A DNA stretch of 64,000 nt from Firmicutes bacterium ADurb.Bin193 (GCA_002070105.1 MWCQ01000008.1:47158-111157); one strand, 5' to 3'. Counted from the first letter of the stretch, positions 44,277-54,380 are shown. Notes: generated by a model from the letters alone, not told the origin. Program-made: numbers and translations.

Positions 44277-44306
44277 AAGGACCGCCAAAAAGACGGCCCC
44301 TTTTTT
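44277..44306. terminator. Hairpin between pnp and the M16 gene
   Basis: GGACCG and CGGCCC arms (one G-U) around an A-rich loop. The T-run is strong on the plus strand (TTTTTT) and weak on the minus strand, so it may only partly terminate pnp. Confidence 0.5.
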
Positions 44307-44323
44307 ATTTATTTTACTGTTTC

Positions 44324-46417
44324 TTACTGAGAATCCGGCAGTGCATCCTTCCTCGAAAGATTGATTCTTCCCTTGTCGTCGATTTCGATAACCTTAACCA
44401 TAATCTCATCGCCGATGTTTACAACATCCTCAACCTTTTCGACACGCTTTTTGTCAAGCTTTGAAATGTGAACGAGTCCGTCCTTACCGGGAAGGAATTC
44501 GACAAACGCGCCAAACTGCATAATGCGAACAACCTTGCCGAGATATACCTCGCCGACCTCGGGTTCTTTTACGATTCCCGTTATAATCTTTACCGCTTCT
44601 TCGCTTCCCTTTTTGTCGTATGAGAGAATAAGAACACGGCCCGAATCGTCAATGTCAATCTTAACTCCCGTATCGGCGATAATCTTCTGAATAACCTTGC
44701 CGCCGCTTCCGATAACATCACGGATTTTTTCGGGGTCAATCTGCATGGTAACAACACGGGGGGCATATTTCGAAAGGTCTTCCCTCGGCTTTTCTATAGC
44801 CTGTTTCATAACGCCGTCCAATATATAATGCCTTGCATCACGGGTTTTTGAAAGCGCCTCTTTTATAATTTCGGGTGTCAGTCCGTCAATTTTCAAATCC
44901 ATCTGTATTGCGGTTATACCCTTTTTGGTCCCGGCAACCTTAAAGTCCATATCGCCGTGGAAATCCTCAACGCCCTGAATGTCAACCATTGTTATAAATC
45001 TGTCGCCCTCTGTCACAAGCCCGGCCGAAATACCCGCAACCGGGGCTTTAATCGGTACACCCGCATCCATAAGCGCAAGCGTGCTTCCGCATATACTGCC
45101 CTGAGATGTCGAGCCGTTTGAGGATAATACCTCGCTCACAAGGCGGATTGCATAGGGGAATTCCTCCTCCGAGGGTATAACGGGCTCAAGCGCCTTTTCA
45201 GCAAGCGCACCGTGACCTATCTCACGCCTTCCCGGCCCTCTTGACGGGCGTGTTTCGCCGACACTGTAAGAGGGGAAATTATAGTGGTGCATATATCTTT
45301 TGAATTCGAATTCGTCAATACCGTCAAGCTTCTGAACCTCACCCAGCGCGCCGAGTGTAAGAACCGTCAAAACCTGTGTCTGTCCTCTTGTGAACAGACC
45401 GGAGCCGTGTGTACGGGCAAAAAGACCGACCTCTGCAGAAAGGGGACGAATTTCGTCAAGACCGCGGCCGTCAACACGCTTTCCTTCGTCCAAAAGCCAT
45501 CTTCTCACTATGAATCTTTGAAGCTTATATAAAATTTCCTCGATGTCCTGTTCATAGTCCTCGAATTTATCCGCAAACTCTGCATCTATTTTTTCCCTTA
45601 CGGCAAGCATATTGGCATCACGCACATTTTTGTCGTCGGTGTCAATAGCCTCTTTAATCATATCAAGGGCGAAATCAGAAACCGCATTGTAAAGCTCTTC
45701 GTTAACGGTGTGGGCTTCGTATTTTATCTTTTCTTTCTTTCCGACCTCGTCGGCTATCATGTCGATAAAGTCACAAAGCCTTTTTACTTCCTCATGCCCG
45801 AACATAATCGCATCAAACATTACATCGTCGGGAATCTCGTCGCCGCCCGCCTCAATCATCGCCACAAGCTCTTTCGTACCCGAAACCGTAAGGTTAAGCG
45901 GGCTTACCTCACGCTGAGCGGCAGTCGGGTTAATAATATACTTTCCGTCTTCGATACCCACAAAAACGCTCGCAACCGGACCCCGAAAGGGTATGTCGGA
46001 TATCGCAAGAGCTATGCCCGTTCCTATCATTGCCGCAAATTCGGGCTGGTTATCCTGCTCTACGCAGAAAACCGTTGCAACAACCGAAACATCATTTCTG
46101 AAATCCTTGGGGAAAAGAGGGCGAATAGGCCTGTCGATAACCCTGCTTGTGAGTATCGCTTTTTCGGAGGGCCTTCCCTCACGCTTCATAAAACTCCCCG
46201 GAATTTTTCCGACCGAGTATAAACGCTCTTCATAATCAACGCTCAGCGGGAAAAAGTCAATCCCCTCCCTCGGTTTGTCCGATGCGGTTACCGCAACATG
46301 AACAGCCGTGTCGCCGTAGCGTACAAGGCACTGTCCGTTAGCAAGCTGAGCCATCTTGCCCGTTTCCACGACAAGCTTTCTGCCTGCTACCTCTGTTTCA
46401 AATGTTCGAAATGCCAT
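44324..46417 (-). CDS. pnp: Polyribonucleotide nucleotidyltransferase
   Basis: A 697-aa 3'-5' phosphorolytic exoribonuclease. Two RNase PH domains (about residues 1-215 and 305-540) flank a helical linker, followed by a KH domain ([19 protein letters not shown]) and an S1 domain (about residues 615-690, [20 protein letters not shown]). [21 protein letters not shown] and [17 protein letters not shown] are typical active-site segments. CGGAGGTAAAG precedes the ATG. It lies after rpsO, as in most bacteria, with a long structured leader between. Confidence 0.98.
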   Translation of the reverse strand: MAFRTFETEVAGRKLVVETGKMAQLANGQCLVRYGDTAVHVAVTASDKPREGIDFFPLSVDYEERLYSVGKIPGSFMKREGRPSEKAILTSRVIDRPIRPLFPKDFRNDVSVVATVFCVEQDNQPEFAAMIGTGIALAISDIPFRGPVASVFVGIEDGKYIINPTAAQREVSPLNLTVSGTKELVAMIEAGGDEIPDDVMFDAIMFGHEEVKRLCDFIDMIADEVGKKEKIKYEAHTVNEELYNAVSDFALDMIKEAIDTDDKNVRDANMLAVREKIDAEFADKFEDYEQDIEEILYKLQRFIVRRWLLDEGKRVDGRGLDEIRPLSAEVGLFARTHGSGLFTRGQTQVLTVLTLGALGEVQKLDGIDEFEFKRYMHHYNFPSYSVGETRPSRGPGRREIGHGALAEKALEPVIPSEEEFPYAIRLVSEVLSSNGSTSQGSICGSTLALMDAGVPIKAPVAGISAGLVTEGDRFITMVDIQGVEDFHGDMDFKVAGTKKGITAIQMDLKIDGLTPEIIKEALSKTRDARHYILDGVMKQAIEKPREDLSKYAPRVVTMQIDPEKIRDVIGSGGKVIQKIIADTGVKIDIDDSGRVLILSYDKKGSEEAVKIITGIVKEPEVGEVYLGKVVRIMQFGAFVEFLPGKDGLVHISKLDKKRVEKVEDVVNIGDEIMVKVIEIDDKGRINLSRKDALPDSQ

Positions 46418-46437
46418 TAACTTTACCTCCGTTTTCT

Positions 46438-46541
46438 AAGGGGATAAAGCATTAGCACTTAATTGTAAGCCCTTCATATAATGCCAGACAAGTCTTCCTG
46501 TCGCTTTGAAAGACGCACAATTAACTGCTATGCCTCCCCTT
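46438..46541 (-). promoter_or_regulatory. Long stem in the pnp leader (RNase III-type candidate)
   Basis: In minus-strand RNA the arms AAGGGGA, GCAT, AGCA and TTAATTGT pair in order with ACAATTAA, TGCT, ATGC and TCCCCTT, separated by small internal loops, enclosing a smaller GTCTT/AAGAC hairpin. It ends about 20 nt before pnp. An RNase III-cut leader stem that controls pnp is well known in Escherichia coli; the same role here is inference. Confidence 0.55.
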
Positions 46542-46555
46542 TATAATTTTGCATA

Positions 46556-46584
46556 TTAAGGGCGGACGCAAAGTCCGCCCTTAA
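46556..46584 (-). terminator. 12-bp hairpin after rpsO
   Basis: TTAAGGGCGGAC and GTCCGCCCTTAA around GCAAA, 3 nt after the rpsO stop. There is no U-tract, so it may be a partial terminator or an mRNA-stabilising or processing stem rather than a full stop. Confidence 0.7.
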
Positions 46585-46587
46585 ATT

Positions 46588-46851
46588 TTAATGCCTTAAT
46601 CCAAGCTTTTGAATAAGTGCTCTGTATCTTTCGATATCCTTTTTGTTAAGATAGTTCAAAAGTCCCCTGCGCTGACCGACCATTTTAAGAAGTCCTCTTC
46701 TTGAATGATGGTCCTTTTTGTTGTTTTTCAGATGCTCGTTCAGATGGTTTATGCGCTCGGTAAGTATCGCTATCTGAACCTCCGGCGAGCCTGTGTCGTT
46801 TTCATGTGTTTTGAATTGTTCGATGATTTCCGCTTTCTTTTCCTTAAACAT
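46588..46851 (-). CDS. rpsO: Small ribosomal subunit protein uS15
   Basis: An 87-aa 16S rRNA-binding protein, also a known autoregulator of its own mRNA in several bacteria. The sequence includes [22 protein letters not shown], seen here as [11 protein letters not shown] followed by ILTERINHL, and [21 protein letters not shown] split across the central helices, and ends [17 protein letters not shown] precedes the ATG and lies in a hairpin. It has its own promoter inside the end of ribF. Confidence 0.98.
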   Translation of the reverse strand: MFKEKKAEIIEQFKTHENDTGSPEVQIAILTERINHLNEHLKNNKKDHHSRRGLLKMVGQRRGLLNYLNKKDIERYRALIQKLGLRH

Positions 46852-46859
46852 TTTATACC

Positions 46860-46903
46860 TCCACTGATTTTTTATCGCCTAAACCGAGCAAGAGGCAAGT
46901 GGA
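46860..46903 (-). promoter_or_regulatory. rpsO leader hairpin overlapping the ribosome binding site
   Basis: TCCACT (46903-46898 in minus-strand RNA) pairs with AGTGGA (46865-46860), with GCC/GGC inside. The right arm runs into GTGGAGG, the ribosome binding site. Suited to S15 translational control. Confidence 0.5.
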
Positions 46904-46934
46904 ATTTTATCCTCAAACCCAGTATGGCTATATT

Positions 46935-46963
46935 ATTCTAACACAGCAAGTATTATTTGTCAA
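46935..46963 (-). promoter_or_regulatory. Promoter for rpsO, overlapping the ribF stop codon
   Basis: Minus-strand TTGACA and TAGAAT with a 17-nt spacer. The -35 lies within the last codons of ribF, with its TAA directly in the spacer. Confidence 0.8.
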
Positions 46964-47873
46964 GAAATTCTTTAACGCTTTGCACATCCTGTTCCAATCG
47001 GGCGGAAAGCTCCTCCTTTGACGAAAATGTCTGAATGTCACGCAGTCTTTTTATAAAGCTTACCTCTATCGTTTTTCCGTACAGGCTTTTGCCAAAGTTT
47101 AATATGTGCGTTTCTATAAGTTCTATACCTTTTTTTATCGTCGGCTTACCGCCAAGGTTTGTAACCGACATATATATATCGCCGTCGACTTCGGTTTTTG
47201 TTGCATAAACCCCTTTGGGCGGCATGATACGGTCTTTGTCAAGCTCAAAATTTGCTGTCGGAAAGCCCAATAATGCGCCGATTCCCTGACCTTTTACAAC
47301 CCTTCCGTCAACCGAAAAGTCACGGCCGAGCATATCCGCCGCGCTTGTAAAATCACCCGCCTCCACAGCCCTTCTTATACGGGTACTGCTTATCGGTTTG
47401 TCCGAATAAAGCACCGGAGGAATAACCGTAATGCCGATTCCGTAGGATTTGCAAAGTTCTCTGAGCGTTTCGTCGCTCCCCTCGCCCTTATGACCGAAGC
47501 GGTAATTAAATCCGACCACTACCATCCTTGCGTTAAGCCTTTTAATTAAATATCTCTCGAAAAACTCACGGGGCGATAGCCTTTTGAATTCCTCCGTAAA
47601 ACTTCGCATTACAACAAGGTCAATCCCCGCATTTTTCAAAAGCTTTATTCTCTGGTCATCGGAGGTTATATAAGGAGGGAACGACGGGTTTTGCGGGAAT
47701 GTGAAAACGCAGGAAGAAATCCCCGCCTCGGCAGCCCGGGACACCGCGCTGTGCACAAGCTGCATGTGCCCCTTATGCAACCCGTCAAAAGCCCCCAAAG
47801 CAACCACATGAGGCTTTGCTAACAAAACATCTTGAGAATGATAAGCCTCCCGTTTAATTGTTTCGATATACAT
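46953..47873 (-). CDS. ribF: Bifunctional riboflavin kinase / FAD synthetase
   Basis: A 306-aa enzyme making FMN and FAD. The N-terminal FAD synthetase nucleotidyltransferase domain has ALGAFDGLHKGHMQ (about residues 26-39) and SSTRIRRAVEAGD (about 158-170); the C-terminal kinase domain has GKGIGALLGFPTANF (about 193-207). It overlaps the end of truB by 55 nt, a long overlap; the family N-terminus supports the ATG at 47873 anyway. It is the last gene of the nusA-infB operon, with the rpsO promoter in its 3' end. Confidence 0.95.
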   Translation of the reverse strand: MYIETIKREAYHSQDVLLAKPHVVALGAFDGLHKGHMQLVHSAVSRAAEAGISSCVFTFPQNPSFPPYITSDDQRIKLLKNAGIDLVVMRSFTEEFKRLSPREFFERYLIKRLNARMVVVGFNYRFGHKGEGSDETLRELCKSYGIGITVIPPVLYSDKPISSTRIRRAVEAGDFTSAADMLGRDFSVDGRVVKGQGIGALLGFPTANFELDKDRIMPPKGVYATKTEVDGDIYMSVTNLGGKPTIKKGIELIETHILNFGKSLYGKTIEVSFIKRLRDIQTFSSKEELSARLEQDVQSVKEFLDK

Positions 47874-48673
47874 ATAAACCTACCGTCACTTCCGTAAACC
47901 CGATAGCAAGCGCCTTCTTTAAGACCATCGGATTGTATTGAGTTTCCGTTTTTTACCTTTTTTTCATCGGCACCCGAAACGGTGATTTTTTCATAGGAAA
48001 AAAGCTCGTCCACGGGAATTAAAAAAGGCGTTATCCCTTCGCTTTCAAGACTTTCCAAAGAAACGGCCGTTTCAAGCGTAAAGCCCGATGTTTCGGTGCG
48101 GACAAGCCTTTCCAGACACCCTCCGCAACCGAGGCGCTCCCCAATATCGTGGCAGAGGGTCCGTATATATGTTCCCTTTGAGCATTTTATGTCAAGCCCG
48201 ACCTTTGCGCCGTCAATGTTAAGTACATTTATTTTATAAACAGTAACCCGCCTCGGCTGTCTTTCAACCTCAATACCCTTGCGCGCAAGCTTATACAGCT
48301 TTTTGCCGCCCACCTTGAGCGCGGAGTACATCGGAGGAATCTGGCTTATCTCACCCTCAAAGGCAGATACCGCCCCAATAATTTCATCGTTTGAAACGCT
48401 TATCTCATTCGTTTTAAGCACCTCGCCGCCTATATCCTGTGTATCGGTGGTCACGCCCAGGCGCAAAACCGCGCTGTAACGCTTATAAGACGATGCAAGA
48501 GTCTCTGCCGCCTTTGTTGCCTTTCCGATACATATCGGCAACACGCCCTCGGCATCGGGGTCAAGCGTTCCCGTATGGCCAACCTTTTTTATCCCGCTTA
48601 TCCTTCTGATTTTGTATACAACATCATGCGATGTCATACCCGCGGGCTTATATACATTCACAACGCCGTCCAT
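47819..48673 (-). CDS. truB: tRNA pseudouridine(55) synthase
   Basis: A 284-aa enzyme forming pseudouridine 55 in the tRNA T-loop. The N-terminus GVVNVYKPAGMTSHDVV and the catalytic aspartate in GHTGTLDPDAEGVLPI (about residues 33-48) are intact, as is YKRYSAVLRLGVTTDTQD. The start overlaps the upstream stop as TAATG. The C-terminal part is a short PUA-like region. Its position after rbfA and nrnA is the conserved operon order in Bacillota. Confidence 0.96.
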   Translation of the reverse strand: MDGVVNVYKPAGMTSHDVVYKIRRISGIKKVGHTGTLDPDAEGVLPICIGKATKAAETLASSYKRYSAVLRLGVTTDTQDIGGEVLKTNEISVSNDEIIGAVSAFEGEISQIPPMYSALKVGGKKLYKLARKGIEVERQPRRVTVYKINVLNIDGAKVGLDIKCSKGTYIRTLCHDIGERLGCGGCLERLVRTETSGFTLETAVSLESLESEGITPFLIPVDELFSYEKITVSGADEKKVKNGNSIQSDGLKEGACYRVYGSDGRFICISKQLNGRLIILKMFC

Positions 48674-49623
48674 TACATCACCTTTATAATCTCTGAGATA
48701 ACGGTTTTTTTAATGTCCTTCAAATCACCCGCTATGGTACAGCCGCTTGCCCTTATATGCCCGCCTCCGCCGAATTTTTTTGCGATTTCGGCAACATCGA
48801 TTGTGTTGGAGCGAAAACTCACATCAACCGCGTTCTCATCCGTCAGCTCCTTAAAGCAAACCGCAACCTGAACAGTTTCAAGGCTTCGCGGTATATTAAT
48901 AAGTCCGTTCATATCGTCATCAGTCACCCCCGATGCGGTTATCTGTTGTCTGGTGACGCTTACCGACGCTATTTTGCCGCCAGAGAAGATTTCGAATGAG
49001 TTTAGGGCGTCACGCATAAGCATAATCTTTGAGAGTGTATTTTTTTCAAACAAAAATTCGTTGATGCCCACATGGTCCGCGCCCGCCTCATGCAGCTTAG
49101 CGGCAATAATGTGAATTTTGCTGTCGGTGTTTGCGTATGCAAACCGCCCCGTATCGCTTGACAAGGCGGTGTAAAGGTTGTTGGCAATTTCTTTGGTAAG
49201 CGGAATTTTCATATACTCCATAAGCCCGAATAAAATCTGCCCCGTAGCCGCTGCCGAGGCATCGATACAGTTATAATCCGCAAAGCGGGTGTTTGTCGGA
49301 TGGTGGTCGATATTCGCAGTAACACGAGCCGAAACAAACAAATCCTTCCTTTTGCCCAAACGCTCCATATCGCCGCAGTCAACAGCTATGGCAAGGTCGG
49401 GCGTTATCTCCCGCTCAATCTCGCTGCCGGGTTCGGTTCCGCAAAGGATACTGAAGATTTTCGGATTTTTCTCTTCAAGTATTACCTCTGCATTTTTCCC
49501 CAAACTACGGAGCATAAGTAAAAGCGCAAACGCAGAGCCCAGACAATCTCCGTCCGCGCGCTTGTGAGGCAGTATTACTATATCCTTTGAACTGCGAATT
49601 ACTTTTGATATTTCCTCAAACAT
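48673..49623 (-). CDS. nrnA: DHH-family oligoribonuclease / pAp phosphatase
   Basis: A 316-aa DHH/DHHA1 phosphoesterase of the NrnA type, degrading nanoRNAs and pAp. The motifs are HKRADGDCLGSA (about residues 20-31), AVDCGDMERLG (about 88-98), NIDHHPTN (about 116-123) and the DHHA1 glycine loop FGGGGHIRASGC near the C-terminus. It starts as TAATG with rbfA and ends as TAATG with truB, so all three are coupled. Substrate preference within the family cannot be read from sequence. Confidence 0.92.
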   Translation of the reverse strand: MFEEISKVIRSSKDIVILPHKRADGDCLGSAFALLLMLRSLGKNAEVILEEKNPKIFSILCGTEPGSEIEREITPDLAIAVDCGDMERLGKRKDLFVSARVTANIDHHPTNTRFADYNCIDASAAATGQILFGLMEYMKIPLTKEIANNLYTALSSDTGRFAYANTDSKIHIIAAKLHEAGADHVGINEFLFEKNTLSKIMLMRDALNSFEIFSGGKIASVSVTRQQITASGVTDDDMNGLINIPRSLETVQVAVCFKELTDENAVDVSFRSNTIDVAEIAKKFGGGGHIRASGCTIAGDLKDIKKTVISEIIKVM

Positions 49624-49970
49624 TATTTTTCCTCATTTATTGAATTTAGTATTTCGTTTATATGTGCGCCATGCTCAATGGATTTATCAAGGACAAACAC
49701 CATTTCGGGCGTATACCGAAGACCGAGGCGCTGACCTATTTCCTTCCTGACAAAGCCCGCCGCGCTTTTAAGCCCCTTCAAGGTATCGTTTTGCTTTTCC
49801 TCGTTCCCCAAAACACTGACGAAAACTTTACACCATCTCATGTCCTTGGTTACATCGGCCGCTACAACGCTTGTCATTTGCGCTATGCGGGGGTCTTTAA
49901 GCCCTCTTATTACAGAGCTTATTTCCTTTTTTATTTCTTCGTTTATCTTGTTTATCCTGTTTGTACTCAT
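49623..49970 (-). CDS. rbfA: Ribosome-binding factor A
   Basis: A 115-aa KH-like factor for 30S maturation. The sequence RINKINEEIKKEISSVIRGLKDPRI-type N-terminus (here starting MSTNRINKINEEIKK), then VTKDMRWCKVFVSVLG and LGLRYTPEMVF, matches the family. The ATG at 49970 follows GGAAGGAAG; the longer in-frame start has no site. It lies 62 nt after infB and overlaps nrnA by TAATG. Confidence 0.95.
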   Translation of the reverse strand: MSTNRINKINEEIKKEISSVIRGLKDPRIAQMTSVVAADVTKDMRWCKVFVSVLGNEEKQNDTLKGLKSAAGFVRKEIGQRLGLRYTPEMVFVLDKSIEHGAHINEILNSINEEK

Positions 49971-50031
49971 GCTTTGCACTTCCTTCCGACCGGCGCACCG
50001 ATTACAGGCTTGCCGCAATAAGGCTCCGTTT

Positions 50032-52263
50032 TTACCTCGGAACCTCCTCCATCACAAAGCTCTCTATGATATCGCCCTCTTTAACATCGTTAAATCTCTC
50101 TATTCCCATACCGCATTCATAGCCCGCAGCAACCTCTTTCGCATCATCCTTAAACCGCTTTAACGAATCAAGCCTGCCCTCATGTATTACGATGCTGTCG
50201 CGCACGACACGAACCTCGCTGTTGCGAACAATCTTTCCGTCGGTAACATAACAGCCCGCAATCGTACCGACGCCCGATACCTTAAAGATCTGGCGGACCT
50301 GGGCATGACCCAATACATTTTCACGGTAGGTAGGCTCAAGCATACCCTTTATTGCGGCCTCAACCTCTTCTATCGCCTGATAGATAACACGGTAAAGACG
50401 AATCTCTACATTTTTAAGATTTGCAGAATCGGTTATCGCAGCATCGGACCTTACATTAAAACCTATAATAATTGCGTTTGATGCCGACGCAAGCATAATA
50501 TCCGACTCGGTTATTCCGCCCACGCCCCCGTGTATAATGTTAACCCTTACCTCTTCGTTCGAAAGTTTTTCGAGCGACTGGCGCATAGCCTCGACAGAGC
50601 CCTGAACATCAGCCTTTATAATAATATTAAGCGATTTAATGTTACCCTTTTTAATCTGGTCGAAAAGCGAGTCAAGCGAGATTACCTGTTGCTTTGACTT
50701 GTTTAGCGCATCCTTTATTTTCTGCTTTCTCTTTTCGACAACATCTCTTGCCCTTTTCTCGTCCTCAACGGCATGGAATATCTCGCCGCCTTCGGGCGCC
50801 TCGCTTATTCCCGTTATCTCCACGGGCATACTCGGACCGGCTTTCTTAATCTTTCTGCCCTTATCGTCAACCATTGCGCGGATTCTGCCCACCGCAGTAC
50901 CCGCAACAATTACATCGCCGACATTTAATGTTCCGTTTTGTATAAGAAGTGTGGCAATCGGGCCTCTGGATTTGTCAAGGCGCGATTCGATAACCGCACC
51001 CTTAGCGGCACGGTTGGGATTTGCCTTAAGCTCCTTCATGTCCGCAACGAGGAGTATCATCTCTAAAAGCGTATCTATATTCTGACCCTTTAAGGCGGAT
51101 ATGGGGACACATATCGTATCGCCTCCCCACTCCTCCGCGACAAGCCCGTACTCAGTAAGCTGCTGCTTTACATTTTCGGGATTCGCCTGTTCCTTGTCTA
51201 TCTTGTTTATCGCAACTATAATACTTACGCCCGCCGCCTTAGCATGATTTATCGCCTCGACCGTCTGTGGCATTACGCCGTCATCGGCGGCAACAACCAA
51301 AATGGCAATGTCGGTCGCCTGCGCTCCTCTCGCACGCATTGCGGTAAACGCCTCATGCCCGGGGGTGTCGAGGAAGGTGATATCCCTGTCTTTTATGCGA
51401 ACCGTATATGCACCGATATGCTGTGTGATTCCGCCCGCCTCGGTGTCTATGACATTTGTCTTTCGGATATAGTCGATTAGTTTTGTTTTGCCGTGGTCGA
51501 CATGCCCCATTACCACAACAACCGGTGGACGGGGGACAAGCTGGTCCTCGGTATCCTCAACATCGTTGAAAAGTAAATCCTCCTCCGTTACTATGATTTC
51601 TTTTTCCGCAATCGCATCGAAATCCTGTGCGATAAGTGCGGCTGTGTCATAGTCAATCGTCTGTGAAATCGATGCCATAACGCCGAGAATCATCAGTTTT
51701 TTAACAACTTCCGCGGCAGGGCGGTCAAGTCTTTTTGCAAATTCGCCCACGCTTATTTCATCGGGAATACGAACCACGATAGGTTCTCTTCTGACCTTTT
51801 TCTCCTTTTGGAGTTTTGATTCGTCTTCCGACGGTTTATCATATTTTACCCTTGACTGTGCCTTTTTAATCTTTTGTTTCTGAACGGCGATGTCGTCAAG
51901 ATTATCCGGAACAAGCTCTTCAATCTTTTCGGTGTCAAACTTCTCAAGGTCAACACTCGATGTGCGGGTATCGACATATCTTGCCTTTTTCGCTATCGGT
52001 TTGTTAAGCTCCTCCAAATCTATTTCAGGTTCTTCCCGGGTCGGGACTTCCTCCTGCTCAGCCTGAAGTTTTTCTAAAATGAAGGTAAATTCCTCAACCT
52101 GATACTTTTGGGTAAAAAAGTCAAGGATTATGTCAAGCTCGTTGCTTTCAAGCGAGCTGTTGTATGTTTTCGCGCGCCCTCCGAAACTTTGAAGAGCTTC
52201 GACTACATCCGAACTCTTTAAATCCAATGATTTTGCTATCTCATGCACCTTAATTTTTGCCAT
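50032..52263 (-). CDS. infB: Translation initiation factor IF-2
   Basis: A 743-aa GTPase that places fMet-tRNA on the 30S subunit. Residues 1-50 are the IF2N module ([21 protein letters not shown]), a short charged linker follows, then a second N-domain, and the GTPase with [10 protein letters not shown] (G1), DTPGHEAF (G3) and NKIDKE (G4). The C-terminal domains end with IESFVMEEV. The linker is short compared with IF-2 from enterobacteria, normal for Clostridia. The ATG at 52263 follows GGGGGTG; it overlaps the ylxQ end by 14 nt. Confidence 0.97.
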   Translation of the reverse strand: MAKIKVHEIAKSLDLKSSDVVEALQSFGGRAKTYNSSLESNELDIILDFFTQKYQVEEFTFILEKLQAEQEEVPTREEPEIDLEELNKPIAKKARYVDTRTSSVDLEKFDTEKIEELVPDNLDDIAVQKQKIKKAQSRVKYDKPSEDESKLQKEKKVRREPIVVRIPDEISVGEFAKRLDRPAAEVVKKLMILGVMASISQTIDYDTAALIAQDFDAIAEKEIIVTEEDLLFNDVEDTEDQLVPRPPVVVVMGHVDHGKTKLIDYIRKTNVIDTEAGGITQHIGAYTVRIKDRDITFLDTPGHEAFTAMRARGAQATDIAILVVAADDGVMPQTVEAINHAKAAGVSIIVAINKIDKEQANPENVKQQLTEYGLVAEEWGGDTICVPISALKGQNIDTLLEMILLVADMKELKANPNRAAKGAVIESRLDKSRGPIATLLIQNGTLNVGDVIVAGTAVGRIRAMVDDKGRKIKKAGPSMPVEITGISEAPEGGEIFHAVEDEKRARDVVEKRKQKIKDALNKSKQQVISLDSLFDQIKKGNIKSLNIIIKADVQGSVEAMRQSLEKLSNEEVRVNIIHGGVGGITESDIMLASASNAIIIGFNVRSDAAITDSANLKNVEIRLYRVIYQAIEEVEAAIKGMLEPTYRENVLGHAQVRQIFKVSGVGTIAGCYVTDGKIVRNSEVRVVRDSIVIHEGRLDSLKRFKDDAKEVAAGYECGMGIERFNDVKEGDIIESFVMEEVPR

Positions 52264-52591
52264 TGCAAACACCCCCGTTAATTTCCTCGCTTATGCGTCG
52301 CAGTCCGTCCGCAAAGTTTATGTCCGTAACCGCAATTGAGGCTGCCTCGCCCCTTCCCGTTATACTGCCGAGTGACTGCTTTGTCCCGCACTTTATAATC
52401 GGAACACCAAAGCTTTCGCACTTGGCGGTTATACGCTTTACCGTACCGTCCGACGCATCACGCGCCAATATTACAAGGCAGGCCTTTTTCGACCGCACCG
52501 CGCTTAAAACGCCGTCGCCGCCGATAACAACCCTTCCCGCCCTTCGGGCAAGACCTATCATATTGTGAAATTTGTCACTCTCACTCTTCAA
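52250..52591 (-). CDS. ylxQ: L7Ae-family protein YlxQ
   Basis: A 113-aa kink-turn-binding-type protein: [21 protein letters not shown], split by [18 protein letters not shown], is the family core. It starts with TTG, 10 nt after GAGGTG, and overlaps the end of the rnpM gene. It keeps its usual place between ylxR and infB. Function is not settled; RNA binding is expected. It is distinct from the L7Ae gene at 32314. Confidence 0.9.
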   Translation of the reverse strand: MKSESDKFHNMIGLARRAGRVVIGGDGVLSAVRSKKACLVILARDASDGTVKRITAKCESFGVPIIKCGTKQSLGSITGRGEAASIAVTDINFADGLRRISEEINGGVCNGKN

Positions 52592-52877
52592 CTTTTAACA
52601 ACACCTCATATATCTCTTTTGGAATTTCACCCTTTATACCACGCTCTAATGCCCGTATTTTAGCGGCACGCTCTATACATGAGCGGTTTTTGCAGACATA
52701 CGCGCCCCTTCCGGGAAGATTGCCCGCTTCGTCTAAAAGTGCGCTTTTGCCCTTTTCCTTTACAACGCGGAAAAGCGCGCTCTTTTCCCTCCGCTCCCTG
52801 CACGCGACACACATACGAACCGCAACCCGCCTGCCGTTTTCATCATAAACCGAATGCTTCATTTTTTTCGGACTCAT
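52581..52877 (-). CDS. rnpM: RnpM (YlxR), RNase P modulator
   Basis: A YlxR-family RNA-binding protein, reported to bind and modulate RNase P in B. subtilis. It has RMCVACRERREKSALFRVV and, further on, PGRGAYVCKNRSCIERA. The start is uncertain: GTG 52886, ATG 52877 or ATG 52862 are in frame, and none has a clear ribosome binding site, so coupling to nusA, which it overlaps, is likely. ATG 52877 gives 98 aa. Confidence 0.9.
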   Translation of the reverse strand: MSPKKMKHSVYDENGRRVAVRMCVACRERREKSALFRVVKEKGKSALLDEAGNLPGRGAYVCKNRSCIERAAKIRALERGIKGEIPKEIYEVLLKVEE

Positions 52878-53904
52878 CGCCTTCACTTTTCAGTATATCG
52901 ATTTTTATCCCCGTAAGTCTTGCGGCAAGACGCGCGTTCTGCCCCTCCTTGCCTATCGCAAGGGAAAGCTGATTCCCCGCAACCGCAACGGTACATACCT
53001 TTTGTTCGTCGTCAGTGTGCGCGCTTATAACCTTTGCGGGTGACAAAGCCGCCGAAACATATTCGCTTATATCCTCGCTGTATTTTACTATATCTATTTT
53101 TTCGCCCTGAAGCTCGCTTACAATTTTTTGAACTCTTGCTCCCTTAGGACCTACGCACGCGCCGATAGGGTCAACATTCGGGTCGTTGGACATAACGGCT
53201 ATTTTAGTCCTTGAACCCGCCTCTCGCGCTACGCTCTTTATTTCGACCGTTCCGTTTTGTATCTCCGGAACCTCAAGCTCGAAAAGTCTTTTTACAAGAC
53301 CGGGATGTGTCCGCGAAATAGTAATTTTGGGTCCCTTCGTTGTGTTCAAAACTTCGACGACATAAAGCTTTATCCTCTGACCGCTTTTGTATTCCTCGCC
53401 GGGAACCTGCTCCGCCGCGGTAAGAATTGCCTCCGTTTTCCCGATGTCTATCATTACATTGCGTTTTTCCACACGCTGAATAATGCCCGTTATAATGTCG
53501 TTTTCCTTGTCCGCAAACTGACTGTATATTATTCCCCGCTCTGCCTCACGAATACGCTGGGTCACAACCTGCCTCGCCGTCTGCGCCGCAATACGCCCGA
53601 AGGTCTGGGGCACCGTTTCCTCCTCAAGTATATCGCCCAATTCATATATGGGGTTTATTTTTTTGGCATCTTTTAATGAAATCTGGCTAAGCTCGTCCTC
53701 TACGACGGGCACAACCGTTTTTTGAATATATACGCTCATGCTTCCGTTTTGGCGGTTTATCTCCACCCTGACGGAATGGTTCGCGCCGTAATTCCTCTTG
53801 TACGCGGATACAAGAGCAACCTCAAGCGCCTCAATAAGAACATCGCGGCTTATTCCCTTTTCCTTCTCAAACTCATCCAAAAGCGTTAAAAAATCCTCGC
53901 TCAT
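52843..53904 (-). CDS. nusA: Transcription termination/antitermination factor NusA
   Basis: A 353-aa RNA polymerase-binding factor. Residues 1-125 form the N-terminal polymerase-binding domain, 130-200 the S1 domain (NDIITGIIQRVEKRNVMIDIG), and 205-345 two KH domains (DPIGACVGPKGARVQKI and AIGKEGQNARLAARLTG). There is no C-terminal acidic repeat, as usual in Gram-positives. It is the second gene of the rimP-nusA-rnpM-ylxQ-infB operon. Confidence 0.97.
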   Translation of the reverse strand: MSEDFLTLLDEFEKEKGISRDVLIEALEVALVSAYKRNYGANHSVRVEINRQNGSMSVYIQKTVVPVVEDELSQISLKDAKKINPIYELGDILEEETVPQTFGRIAAQTARQVVTQRIREAERGIIYSQFADKENDIITGIIQRVEKRNVMIDIGKTEAILTAAEQVPGEEYKSGQRIKLYVVEVLNTTKGPKITISRTHPGLVKRLFELEVPEIQNGTVEIKSVAREAGSRTKIAVMSNDPNVDPIGACVGPKGARVQKIVSELQGEKIDIVKYSEDISEYVSAALSPAKVISAHTDDEQKVCTVAVAGNQLSLAIGKEGQNARLAARLTGIKIDILKSEGDESEKNEAFGL

Positions 53905-53930
53905 TTTCCGTAACCTTTCCTTTCTATCTA

Positions 53931-54380
53931 TTAAATAGTATCAAAATCAAAAACTATGTTTGCCCTTTTTATGTCCTGCTTGGGTATTGAAACACCGCCG
54001 TCAATCGTAATGCTAGCGCTGTCATGGGACAATAATACTCCCTCATGCGTTTCGCCGTTTTTTTGCCGTACGAAAATTTTTTGCCCCAACGCACCGTCAA
54101 AGTGCGCATCCCAACGCAAAGCGCGCTCAATGCCCGGCGATGAAACTTCAAGGCAGTAGTTGTCCCTAATAAAGTTATCTCTGTCAAGAGTGTCGCTGAC
54201 CTTTCGGCTTACACCCTCGCAGTCGTCAAGACTGACGCCGCCTTCCTTTTCGATATAAATCCTCAAAAACCAGCGGGGGCCTTCCTTGACATACTCAACA
54301 TCATAAACGCCGCAACCGGACGCCCTTGCAATCGGTTCGGCAACATTAAAAGCATATTTTTCCGTTTTGGAATATTGCAT
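53931..54380 (-). CDS. rimP: Ribosome maturation factor RimP
   Basis: A 149-aa 30S assembly factor. It includes the motif ASGCGVYDVEYVKEGPRWFLRIYIE, seen as GCGVYDVEYVKEG then RWFLRIYIEKEGGVSLDDC, and LEVSSPGIERAL. The ATG at 54380 follows GGAGGTTTAT; a start at 54392 would precede that site. It is the first gene of the nusA operon, after a leader of about 160 nt with two hairpins. Confidence 0.95.
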   Translation of the reverse strand: MQYSKTEKYAFNVAEPIARASGCGVYDVEYVKEGPRWFLRIYIEKEGGVSLDDCEGVSRKVSDTLDRDNFIRDNYCLEVSSPGIERALRWDAHFDGALGQKIFVRQKNGETHEGVLLSHDSASITIDGGVSIPKQDIKRANIVFDFDTI

